From NCBI GenBank assembly GCA_003973585.1, contig QNYN01000123.1, positions 1 to 9,701 on the forward strand: 9,701 bases of DNA, in the 5' to 3' direction. The notes under the pieces are model-generated. The model saw only the letters and a list, made by a program, of their open reading frames with translations, was not told where the DNA came from and did no database searches. This DNA is from Fusobacteriota bacterium. Its GTDB lineage: Bacteria > Fusobacteriota > Fusobacteriia > Fusobacteriales > Fusobacteriaceae. Positions 1 to 6,631 of this stretch are shown in pieces. The position numbers and the translations under genes were made by a program. Within the stretch, counting starts at the first letter, position 1. Every line of letters begins with the position of its first letter.

Positions 1-2
1 CT

Positions 3-173
3 ACAGGAAGTGGAGATGATGTTGTTAATGCAGGAGATGGAGATAATGTTGTTGATGCAGGTGAAGGTAATGACTCTATTGTAACTGGTTCAGGTATGGA
101 TACTGTTTATGGAAGAGGTGGTGATGATACTATCTCTACAGGAGATTCCCCTTCCTTTGTAAACTCAAAATAA
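3..173 (+). pseudogene. RTX-type calcium-binding repeat protein, fragment (both ends incomplete)
   Basis: The frame is open from the window edge to a TAA at 171-173 and reads as Gly/Asp-rich nonapeptides such as GDGDNVVDA, GEGNDSIVT and RGGDDTIST. This matches the GGxGxDxUx repeat of RTX (hemolysin-type calcium-binding) proteins, which bind calcium in a parallel beta-roll and are usually exported by type I secretion. Five units are visible. The 5' part lies outside the window. The repeat ends after the GD at 141-146, and the last eight codons (SPSFVNSK) are only the antisense of the neighbouring lipoprotein gene, so this is not a natural RTX C-terminus. No secretion-signal tail is present. 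I read it as a gene fragment truncated at the junction near 146-147, either by a real rearrangement or by an assembly chimera. The RTX identity is fairly sure; the full protein's function cannot be told. Confidence 0.6.
6..146 (+). repeat. 27-bp tandem repeat array encoding RTX nonapeptides
   Basis: Units begin at 6, 33, 60, 87 and 114, each exactly 27 bp, with a partial sixth unit (GGAGAT) at 141-146. At codon level the units follow G-x-G-x-D-x-(V/I)-x-x. Units 1 and 2 are close at DNA level (both carry the GATxATGTTGTTxATGC pattern), while units 3-5 have drifted, so the array looks old but partly homogenised. Periodicity breaks at about 147. Confidence 0.75.
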
Positions 174-394
174 TGATTAACTCCTGCTACTATTTGTCTT
201 TTATAATTTGTTACTTCTCCTAAATCCTTTTCTTGAGATCTTATAAATTCTAAAGCTTTTTCAGCTCTACTATCCATCTCTGTTTCATAGGGTGCTCCTG
301 CTAATTGTCTAGACTCTTTAGTTTCTACATTAGTCTTACTACATGCAGCTAATACTGTAAGTACTCCTGCTACTAAAAGTATTTTTTTCATCAT
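107..394 (-). CDS. Stefin/cystatin-like lipoprotein, C-terminus apparently truncated
   Basis: This encodes a 95-residue protein with a lipoprotein signal peptide: MMKK, then a hydrophobic stretch, then the lipobox LAAC with the lipidated Cys at 18. It is therefore expected to be membrane-anchored outside the cytoplasm. The mature part resembles stefins (cystatin family I25, cysteine-protease inhibitors): a LAGAP segment at 31-35 like the stefin N-terminal Gly motif, a helix at about 40-58, and QIVAG at 67-71 matching the QxVxG inhibitory loop, followed by the strand NHYFEFT. Stefins continue for roughly 40-50 more residues with a second loop. Here the homologous part stops near residue 82, and the last 12 or 13 residues (ESPVEIVSSPPLP) are read from the antisense of RTX repeat DNA. 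The gene therefore looks 3'-truncated and may be non-functional. An AGGAGGA Shine-Dalgarno (about 400-406) precedes the tandem ATGs at 394 and 391; the second (MKK) start is equally possible. Protease inhibition is inferred from motifs only. Confidence 0.7.
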   Translation of the reverse strand: MMKKILLVAGVLTVLAACSKTNVETKESRQLAGAPYETEMDSRAEKALEFIRSQEKDLGEVTNYKRQIVAGVNHYFEFTKEGESPVEIVSSPPLP

Positions 395-428
395 ACTCTT
401 CCTCCTATAATTTTATTTTAATCTACAC

Positions 429-456
429 TTTATACTTACTTATATTTTAAAAGAAA
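429..456 (-). promoter_or_regulatory. Possible promoter for the stefin-like lipoprotein gene
   Basis: On the minus strand a TATAAA -10-like hexamer (429-434) lies 16 bp from a weak TTTCTT -35-like element (451-456). It would start transcription near 422, giving a leader of about 28 nt that includes the Shine-Dalgarno. The -35 match is poor and the region is so AT-rich that chance is a real alternative. Confidence 0.3.
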
Positions 457-523
457 TCCTTTATATTTTTATTTTTTTGCCACTTATTTCTAATATATCC
501 TAGAGGTAAAATTTTAGAAATTG

Positions 524-532
524 TGATACAAT
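524..532 (+). promoter_or_regulatory. Extended -10 promoter for polC
   Basis: TGATACAAT is an extended -10 element (TGn followed by TACAAT at 527-532). No good -35 is seen at the usual 16-18 bp spacing, as is common for extended -10 promoters. Transcription would begin near 539, giving a leader of about 39 nt before the polC start. The same core, GATAyAAT, recurs before secG and rarA, which supports use of a common housekeeping sigma factor. Confidence 0.45.
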
Positions 533-577
533 AATATGTAATATTATAAAATTTAGTTAAACATTTAGGGGAGGAAT

Positions 578-3500
578 ATGCCTAGAAATATAGTTAAAAT
601 AAGACCAAAAAAAAATCTCTTTGAACCTATAGGAGTAAAAAATATAGAGCTAAAAGAGATTACTATTTATGAACGATTAAAAAAAATAGAGATATTATGT
701 ATTGTAAAAAGTCCCCATAATTTAGATGAATTAGATCTTATAAAGAAAGAAATTAATGCTAAATTTGGAGAACAGTTAGAATTAGAGTTAGGAGTAGAAT
801 TTCTTGCTGCTGGACTTTCTAAATTAGATATAAAATTAGTAGTTGAAAGGATTATTAAAGAATTAAAAGTCATTAGTGCTCCATCTAGATCTTTTTTACA
901 CTTGTATAGAATTCATATCCATGACAATCATATTGATATTGAATTAAAGGATCAAGTGGCTTTAGATAATTTAATGAAAGCTGAAATTGATATTAAATTA
1001 AATACAAAATTAGGTAGATACGGAATTAATAACCTTGATATACGACTGCTTATAGGCGACTTTACCAAAGAAGTAAAAGAAATAGATGATGAAATCATAG
1101 CTATTCATAAAGCAAATTTAGAAAAATCAAATAAAGAGCTTATGGAAAGACAAGAAAAAAATAAACCTCCTGTAATTCCAAAAAGAGAAACTCCAAGGCA
1201 AAAAGAAGAAATAAAAATAGCAGAAAAAACTAATGAAAGTAAAGGAATTATTTTTGGAAAAGGAATGATAAAAGGGGTTACCAATGACTTTTTAGAATTT
1301 AATGAAATCTATCCTGGAGAAGTTTGTACCCTTGAAGGAGAAGTTTTTAAAACCGAACAAATTGAAATAAAAAATAAATGGAGAATTGTTAAATTTGGTC
1401 TTACCAATCACAAAGATTCTGTTTCAGTGAAAATTTTTACTAAAATTGAAACTAAAGTAGATATCAAAGTAGGTATGTGGGTAAAAGTTAAAGGAAAAAA
1501 AGAAAACGATCAATACAGTAATCATGAAGATATTTTAGCTGCATCTCAAGTTAATGCTATCGAATCTCAAACTGTCATAAGAGAAGATAAGGCAGATCTA
1601 AAAAGGATAGAACTTCATGCACATACTAAAATGAGTGATATGTCTGGATTAATAGATGCAAAGGATTTAGTTAAACAAGCTAGTTTTTGGGGACATCAAG
1701 CTATTGCTGTTACAGATTTTGGAGTTACCCATTCATTCCCCTTTGCTTTTAAAGCTGCTAAAGGTTTAGAAAACTTCAAAGTTATTATGGGTTGTGAAGC
1801 TTATGTTGTAGACGATGCTATTAAAATGGTAAAAAATGCAAAAGATACTACAATCGAAGGGGAAACATATATTGTATTCGATATAGAAACTACAGGATTT
1901 GACCCACATAATGAAGAAATTACAGAAATTGGAGCTGTAAAATTAAATGGTACAACTATTGTTGATAGATTTTCTACCTTTGTAAATCCTAATAAACCTA
2001 TCCCAGAGAATATAGTTAAACTTACAGGAATTACAGATGAAATGGTAGCAGATGCTCCTCAAATAGAAGAAATTTTACCAAAATTTTTAGAATTCTCTAA
2101 AGGTGCAACTATGGTTGCTCATAATGCCAAATTTGATATTGGATTTATTCAAACTAAGTTAAAAACTAAACTAAATAAAGATTATGATCCTGCTGTTATC
2201 GACACCATATTATGGGGAAAAAACATCTTAAAAGAACTTAAAAGATACAACCTTAAGGCCATGGCAAAACATCTAGGAATCGAACTTAACAATCATCATA
2301 GAGCTGTTGATGATGCTGAAGCTACAGCACATATTTTTGTAAAAATGATGAATATGGTTTTATCTAAAGGTGCTTATAAATTAAGTGAAATAGATGATGT
2401 TTATGAAACAGATATAAAACTTATGGATACAATGAATACTATGATATTAGTTCAAAATCAAAAGGGACTGCGAAACCTTTATGAATTAGTTTCTAGAGCT
2501 CATATTGATTTTTATGGTCAGAAAAAACCTAGAATCCCAAAATCACTTTTAAATGAATTAAGAGAAGGATTAATCATAGCTAGTAGTGGTAGTGGAACCT
2601 TTAAAAATGAAGGTGAACTTGTGAGAGCTTATTTACGAGGTACTGCTAAATCTGAGATAGAAGAACTTGCAAAATTCTATGATTATTTTGAAATTCATCC
2701 TAGGGGAACTTATACTGAATTAGTAGAGAAAAAAGAAGTAGAATCATATGACAGTATTATTGAAATGAATAATTTTTTTATTGAATTAGCTAAAAAGCAA
2801 AATAAAATTATTGTTGCAACAGGAGATGTTCAATATTTAAATCCTGAAGAACATTTAACTCGTAGTGTCCTTCGATATGGTAGTGGAATGGCTTTTAATT
2901 CTTGGCAATATGATAATCAATTATATTTTAGAACTACCGATGAGATGTTAGAAGAATTTTCGTATCTGGGAGAAAACACTGCTTTTGATGTTGTTATTAA
3001 AAATACTCATCTTATAAATGATATGATTGAAAAAGTTCAACCTATCCCTGATGGCTTTTATCCTCCTAAAATGGATAATGCTGAAGAAGAAGTTAAAAAT
3101 ATGACCTACGCTAAAGCCCATAAAATCTATGGAAATCCCCTACCAGAACATATAGAGCAAAGAATAGAAAGGGAATTAAAAGCCATTATTGGAAATGGAT
3201 TTGCTGTTCTTTATTTATCTGCTCAAAAACTTGTTAAAGAATCCCTTGATAATGGATATTTAGTAGGTTCCCGTGGATCAGTTGGTTCTTCATTAGTCGC
3301 ATTTATGATGGATATAACAGAAGTTAATGCCCTTTACCCTCATTATGTATGTCCTCAATGTCAATATTCTGAATTCATAGATAGGGAAGGAAGTGGAGTT
3401 GATTTACCACCTAAAAATTGTCCTAATTGTAGTGATATAGAGATGATTCGTGATGGACATACTATCCCTTTTGAAGTATTTATGGGATTTAATGGTGATA

Positions 3501-4936
3501 AGGTCCCTGATATCGATCTGAATTTCTCTGGTGAATATCAAGGAGCTATCCATAAATATTGTGAAGTTTTATTCGGGAAAGAAAATGTATTTAAAGCTGG
3601 AACTATTTCTACATTAGCTGAAAAAAATGCTTATGGTTATGTTAGAAAATTTTCAGAAGAAAACAATATTCCAATGAGAAGTGCAGAAATAGAAAGGATT
3701 GCTAAAGGATGTGAAGGTGTTAAAAAAACAACTGGTCAACATCCTGGAGGAATGATAATAGTTCCTAAGGGAAAATCTATTTATGATTTTACACCTGTGC
3801 AGCGACCTGCAAATGATCAAAATTCTAGTTCTATTACTACCCATTATGACTATCATGTAATGGATGAACAATTAGTTAAATTAGATATTTTAGGACATGA
3901 TGATCCAACTACTATCAAACTTTTACAAGATTTAACTGGGGTTAATATCTATGATGTCCCTTTAGCAGATCCAGATACTATAAAATTATTTTCTAGTACT
4001 GAATCATTAGGAGTTACACCAGATGAAATTGGTTCTGTAGTTGGAACATATGGTGTCCCTGAATTTGGAACAGGATTTGTAAGACAAATGTTAGTTGATA
4101 CTATGCCTACTACCTTTGCTGAATTATGTCGTATATCAGGATTATCTCATGGTACCGATGTATGGCTAAACAATGCCCAAGAATTTGTAAAAAAAGGGGA
4201 AGCTACACTTTCTGAAGTTATTTCCGTAAGAGATGACATTATGAACTTCTTAATTGATTCAGGAATTGAAAAAGGTACTGCATTTAAAATAATGGAATTT
4301 GTTCGTAAAGGTAGACCAAGTCGAGAGCCTGATCAATGGGAAGAATACTCAAACCTTATGAAGGAGCATAAAGTAGCAGAATGGTATATTGAATCTTGTA
4401 AAAGAATCAAATATATGTTCCCTAAGGGACATGCTGTGGCATATGTAATGATGGCTATGAGGATTGCTTATTTTAAAGTTCATTATCCACAAGCTTTTTA
4501 TACAGCATATCTTACTCGTAAAGCCAATGATTTTGACTCTGATTTTATGTTGACATTAACAGGTATAAAAAAGAAAATTCAAGAATTAAAAAATGAACCT
4601 CGTATGGATGTAAGACAAAAGGGACAAATGGCATTATCTGAAATTATATTAGAAATGTATGCTAGAAAAATTGAATTTTTAGGAGTTGATATCTATAAAT
4701 CCGATGGATTTAAATTTACTATTGAAGGAGATAAAATAAGATTACCTCTCATTGCTGTAAATGGATTAGGAGCAGCAGTTGTAGAAAATATTCTTAATGA
4801 AAGAACAAAAGAAAAATTTACTTCATATGAGGATTTAAAAAGAAGAACTAAAACTTCTACTACAATTATTGAAAAATTAAAAGAGCTAAAAGCTGCAGAA
4901 GGTCTAAGTGATACCGATCAGAGAAGTTTATTTTAA
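578..4936 (+). CDS. polC: DNA polymerase III PolC-type catalytic subunit with DEDDh proofreading exonuclease
   Basis: This is the replicative DNA polymerase (leading-strand replicase in low-GC bacteria), 1452 residues, close to the 1437 of B. subtilis PolC. In order it shows N-terminal domains (about 1-230, with a Lys/Glu-rich linker near 175-220), an OB fold (about 230-335), and a PHP domain beginning at H347-A-H349. That PHP is split by an inserted DEDDh exonuclease (about 430-600: D435 and E437 in FDIETTG, D520 in AHNAKFD, H574 and D579). The PHP then resumes, followed by the polymerase core with a GSRGSVGSS motif at 897-905. A four-Cys zinc module follows (C925, C928, C948, C951), then catalytic Asps D978 and D980 in PDIDLNF and D1103 in KLDILG. 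The protein ends QRSLF, a beta-clamp-binding pentapeptide. Several expected PHP metal ligands look substituted (S356, F381, Q752). The ATG follows GGGGAGG with a short spacer. It is transcribed divergently from the lipoprotein gene, and no terminator is visible before secG. Confidence 0.97.
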   Translation: MPRNIVKIRPKKNLFEPIGVKNIELKEITIYERLKKIEILCIVKSPHNLDELDLIKKEINAKFGEQLELELGVEFLAAGLSKLDIKLVVERIIKELKVISAPSRSFLHLYRIHIHDNHIDIELKDQVALDNLMKAEIDIKLNTKLGRYGINNLDIRLLIGDFTKEVKEIDDEIIAIHKANLEKSNKELMERQEKNKPPVIPKRETPRQKEEIKIAEKTNESKGIIFGKGMIKGVTNDFLEFNEIYPGEVCTLEGEVFKTEQIEIKNKWRIVKFGLTNHKDSVSVKIFTKIETKVDIKVGMWVKVKGKKENDQYSNHEDILAASQVNAIESQTVIREDKADLKRIELHAHTKMSDMSGLIDAKDLVKQASFWGHQAIAVTDFGVTHSFPFAFKAAKGLENFKVIMGCEAYVVDDAIKMVKNAKDTTIEGETYIVFDIETTGFDPHNEEITEIGAVKLNGTTIVDRFSTFVNPNKPIPENIVKLTGITDEMVADAPQIEEILPKFLEFSKGATMVAHNAKFDIGFIQTKLKTKLNKDYDPAVIDTILWGKNILKELKRYNLKAMAKHLGIELNNHHRAVDDAEATAHIFVKMMNMVLSKGAYKLSEIDDVYETDIKLMDTMNTMILVQNQKGLRNLYELVSRAHIDFYGQKKPRIPKSLLNELREGLIIASSGSGTFKNEGELVRAYLRGTAKSEIEELAKFYDYFEIHPRGTYTELVEKKEVESYDSIIEMNNFFIELAKKQNKIIVATGDVQYLNPEEHLTRSVLRYGSGMAFNSWQYDNQLYFRTTDEMLEEFSYLGENTAFDVVIKNTHLINDMIEKVQPIPDGFYPPKMDNAEEEVKNMTYAKAHKIYGNPLPEHIEQRIERELKAIIGNGFAVLYLSAQKLVKESLDNGYLVGSRGSVGSSLVAFMMDITEVNALYPHYVCPQCQYSEFIDREGSGVDLPPKNCPNCSDIEMIRDGHTIPFEVFMGFNGDKVPDIDLNFSGEYQGAIHKYCEVLFGKENVFKAGTISTLAEKNAYGYVRKFSEENNIPMRSAEIERIAKGCEGVKKTTGQHPGGMIIVPKGKSIYDFTPVQRPANDQNSSSITTHYDYHVMDEQLVKLDILGHDDPTTIKLLQDLTGVNIYDVPLADPDTIKLFSSTESLGVTPDEIGSVVGTYGVPEFGTGFVRQMLVDTMPTTFAELCRISGLSHGTDVWLNNAQEFVKKGEATLSEVISVRDDIMNFLIDSGIEKGTAFKIMEFVRKGRPSREPDQWEEYSNLMKEHKVAEWYIESCKRIKYMFPKGHAVAYVMMAMRIAYFKVHYPQAFYTAYLTRKANDFDSDFMLTLTGIKKKIQELKNEPRMDVRQKGQMALSEIILEMYARKIEFLGVDIYKSDGFKFTIEGDKIRLPLIAVNGLGAAVVENILNERTKEKFTSYEDLKRRTKTSTTIIEKLKELKAAEGLSDTDQRSLF

Positions 4937-4942
4937 ATATCT

Positions 4943-4971
4943 TTTACAAAATCCACAAAATAAGATATAAT
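4943..4971 (+). promoter_or_regulatory. Promoter for secG
   Basis: TTTACA (4943-4948) and a perfect TATAAT (4966-4971) are separated by 17 bp, a near-consensus housekeeping promoter. The -35 begins six bases after the polC stop codon. Transcription would start near 4978, giving a leader of about 29 nt that contains the AGGAGG ribosome site. No hairpin terminator lies between polC and secG, so polC read-through may add to expression. Confidence 0.7.
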
Positions 4972-5006
4972 AGTTATAGAAAAAGGTTATTTAGGAGGAC
5001 AAAATA

Positions 5007-5231
5007 ATGATTACACTTTTAACAGTAATTTTATTTACACTAGCTATTTCTCTGATTGTATTAGTAATGATTCAACCAGATAGAAGTAAAGGAATGAGTG
5101 GTGGAATAGGAATGGGTGCAGCTAATAGTATTTTTGGTGTACATGATGATGGTGGACCTTTAGCAAGAGCTACAGAATTTGTTGCTGCAGGATTTTTAAT
5201 AACTGCATTATTACTATACTTAGTAAGCTAA
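5007..5231 (+). CDS. secG: Preprotein translocase subunit SecG
   Basis: This 74-residue inner-membrane protein is the small accessory subunit of the SecYEG translocon, which aids SecA-driven protein export. It has the SecG layout: an N-terminal membrane segment (about 3-22, ending LVMIQP), a Gly-rich cytoplasmic loop with GMSGGIGMG, and a second membrane segment (about 52-73). The MIQPDRSKGMSGG stretch is the family signature. The length is typical of SecG from low-GC bacteria (about 70-80), shorter than E. coli's 110. The ATG sits 8 bases after a perfect AGGAGG (4993-4998). A near-consensus promoter precedes it and a strong intrinsic terminator follows nine bases after the stop, so it is probably a single-gene unit. 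Confidence 0.93.
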   Translation: MITLLTVILFTLAISLIVLVMIQPDRSKGMSGGIGMGAANSIFGVHDDGGPLARATEFVAAGFLITALLLYLVS

Positions 5232-5240
5232 ATCAAAAGG

Positions 5241-5267
5241 CTAACCTTTTATTAGGTTAGTTTTTTT
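5241..5267 (+). terminator. Rho-independent terminator after secG
   Basis: A 7-bp stem (CTAACCT at 5241-5247, AGGTTAG at 5254-5260) with a six-base loop is followed directly by seven T residues (5261-5267). AAAA at 5235-5238 upstream can extend the pairing into the T tract. It separates secG from rarA. Confidence 0.88.
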
Positions 5268-5296
5268 ATTTACTTGTGCAAAATATGTCTATAAAA

Positions 5297-5326
5297 TTGT
5301 ACAGATAATGAAAAATATGATATAAT
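5297..5326 (+). promoter_or_regulatory. Promoter for rarA, overlapping the translation start region
   Basis: An extended -10, TGATATAAT (TATAAT at 5321-5326), lies 18 bp after TTGTAC (5297-5302), or 17 bp if TGTACA (5298-5303) is taken as the -35. Start-site spacing predicts transcription from about 5333, only about four bases before the ATG at 5337. The GGAGA Shine-Dalgarno would then lie upstream of the transcript start. A weaker GATAAT at 5304-5309, which lacks a good -35, would give a transcript that includes the ribosome site. Confidence 0.6.
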
Positions 5327-5331
5327 GGAGA
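5327..5331 (+). promoter_or_regulatory. Ribosome binding site deciding the rarA start
   Basis: GGAGA lies five bases before the ATG at 5337. The in-frame ATG at 5325 lies inside the -10 box and has no Shine-Dalgarno, so 5337 is preferred. Whether this site is on the main transcript depends on which promoter is used. Confidence 0.55.
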
Positions 5332-5336
5332 TCGAA

Positions 5337-6578
5337 ATGAATACACTATTTCAGAAAAATTTTGATAACATAAGACCCCTTGCATATAGTTTGCGTCCTA
5401 AATCATTAGATGAGTATATTGGACAAGACAAAATTATAGGTAAAGGACGAGTATTACGAAAATTGATCGAAAAAGGAAAAATTACAAATTCAATTTTTTG
5501 GGGACCCCCTGGGACTGGAAAAACATCTCTAGGAGAATTAATTTCTAATGAATTAGACTATAGTTTCGAAAAGCTAAATGCTACTACTGCTAATTTAAAT
5601 GATTTTAGACAAGTTATAGATCGAGCTAATAGACGGCTAAACTTAGAAAATAAAAGAACTCTTTTATTTTTAGATGAAATCCATAGATTTAATAAATTAC
5701 AACAAGATGCTCTTCTACCTCATACAGAAGATGGGCTTATAGTATTAATTGGTGCTACTACAGAAAATCCATATTATACCCTCAACAATGCATTACTTTC
5801 TAGGTCTATGATATTTGAATTTGAAAAATTAAGTAAGGATGAAATTTTAGAATTATTAGAAAATGGACTAAAATATAAAAAAACTACTTTAGATGATGAG
5901 ATAAAACTATATATTGAAGAACTCGCTACTGGAGATGGTAGGATAGCTCTAAATTATTTAGAATTGATTCTAGAAGTAGGAGAAACTATGAATTTAGAGG
6001 AAGTAGAAGATCTATTACAAACTCGAAAAGCTGGATATCATAAAAAAGAGGATAAATACAACACTATTTCAGCATTTATAAAAAGTATTAGAGGTTCCGA
6101 TCCTGATGCTGCTGTTTATTGGTTAGCTAAGATGTTAGATGGTGGAGAAGATCCAAAATATATTGCTAGAAGATTACTCATTAGCGCAGCTGAAGATATA
6201 GGACTAGCAAATCCTCAGGCTCTTAGTATGGCAAATGCTGCAATGCTTGCCACTGAAAAAATAGGAATGCCTGAAGTTAGAATTATTTTGTCTGAAGTAA
6301 CTATCTATCTTGCAATTTCATCTAAATCCTCTAGTGCTTATGAAGCCATTAATTCAGCTATGGGGGATATAAAAAATAAATATTCTGAATCTGTTCCAAA
6401 ATATTTAACAGATGCAGGAAAGAAAGATTACAAATATCCTCATTCATATAATGATAATTTTGTATATCAAGAATATAAAAAAAGTAATAAAGTTTATTAC
6501 TCTCCACAAAATAACAAAAATGAAAAACATATTTTGGAAAAATTAAAAAAATTGTGGAAAGATAAATATATAAGATAA
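5337..6578 (+). CDS. rarA: Replication-associated recombination protein RarA (MgsA), AAA+ ATPase
   Basis: This 413-residue homologue of E. coli RarA/MgsA, yeast Mgs1 and human WRNIP1 is a clamp-loader-related ATPase that acts on single-stranded/double-stranded DNA junctions at stalled replication forks. Visible AAA+ elements are Walker A GPPGTGKT (56-63), Walker B with LDEIHRF (D113, E114), sensor 1 GATTENP (139-145), an arginine finger in LLSRS (R156) and sensor 2 GDGR (199-202). The C-terminal half carries the family-specific tetramerisation region, with IRGSDPDAAVYWLA and ISAAEDIGLANP. Length is close to B. subtilis RarA (about 420). An alternative in-frame ATG at 5325 would add four residues (MEIE) but lacks a ribosome site and overlaps the -10. 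It has its own promoter, and there is no terminator before typA 53 bases downstream, so read-through is likely. Functional details come from the family. Confidence 0.95.
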   Translation: MNTLFQKNFDNIRPLAYSLRPKSLDEYIGQDKIIGKGRVLRKLIEKGKITNSIFWGPPGTGKTSLGELISNELDYSFEKLNATTANLNDFRQVIDRANRRLNLENKRTLLFLDEIHRFNKLQQDALLPHTEDGLIVLIGATTENPYYTLNNALLSRSMIFEFEKLSKDEILELLENGLKYKKTTLDDEIKLYIEELATGDGRIALNYLELILEVGETMNLEEVEDLLQTRKAGYHKKEDKYNTISAFIKSIRGSDPDAAVYWLAKMLDGGEDPKYIARRLLISAAEDIGLANPQALSMANAAMLATEKIGMPEVRIILSEVTIYLAISSKSSSAYEAINSAMGDIKNKYSESVPKYLTDAGKKDYKYPHSYNDNFVYQEYKKSNKVYYSPQNNKNEKHILEKLKKLWKDKYIR

Positions 6579-6606
6579 TTAATAATTAATATTAAGATAA
6601 TAAAAG

Positions 6607-6618
6607 TGCCAAAGGGCA
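6607..6618 (+). other. Small hairpin just upstream of the typA ribosome site
   Basis: TGCC (6607-6610), loop AAAG, GGCA (6615-6618) form a 4-bp GC-containing stem in an otherwise almost pure A/T gap. It ends two bases before AAGGAG (6621-6626). No T tract follows, so it is not an intrinsic terminator. It may be a processing or translation-modulating hairpin, or chance. Confidence 0.3.
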
Positions 6619-6620
6619 AA

Positions 6621-6626
6621 AAGGAG
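6621..6626 (+). promoter_or_regulatory. Ribosome binding site supporting the GTG start of typA
   Basis: AAGGAG lies five bases before GTG at 6632. That GTG places the protein start ten residues before the AHVDHGKT motif, close to the usual TypA N-terminus. No in-frame ATG exists nearby. Confidence 0.75.
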
Positions 6627-6631
6627 AAACA

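Noticed and set aside
107..172. A genuine convergent coding overlap between the RTX gene and the lipoprotein gene
   Set aside because: Each frame loses its family signature exactly where the other begins, so only one of them is meaningful on either side of about 146. A junction explains this better than dual coding.
395..577. A small RNA or riboswitch in the divergent region upstream of polC
   Set aside because: No stable GC-containing hairpin, T-tract terminator or known riboswitch core was seen; only promoter and ribosome-site elements are supportable.
667..873. A minus-strand open frame of 68 codons inside polC
   Set aside because: It lies wholly antisense to a well-supported polC domain, has low-complexity Ser/Asn/Ile composition and no ribosome site; it is a shadow frame.
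1090..1260. The Lys/Glu-rich stretch in PolC as a possible insertion
   Set aside because: It sits between the N-terminal domains and the OB fold where PolC proteins usually have a variable charged linker, and the total length is normal.
3653..3871. A minus-strand open frame of 72 codons inside polC
   Set aside because: It is antisense to the conserved polymerase core (TGQHPGG region) and resembles no known family, so it is a chance frame.
5325..5336. Upstream ATG at 5325 as the rarA start
   Set aside because: It lies within the TATAAT box, lacks a Shine-Dalgarno and adds only MEIE; the ATG at 5337 has GGAGA at good spacing.
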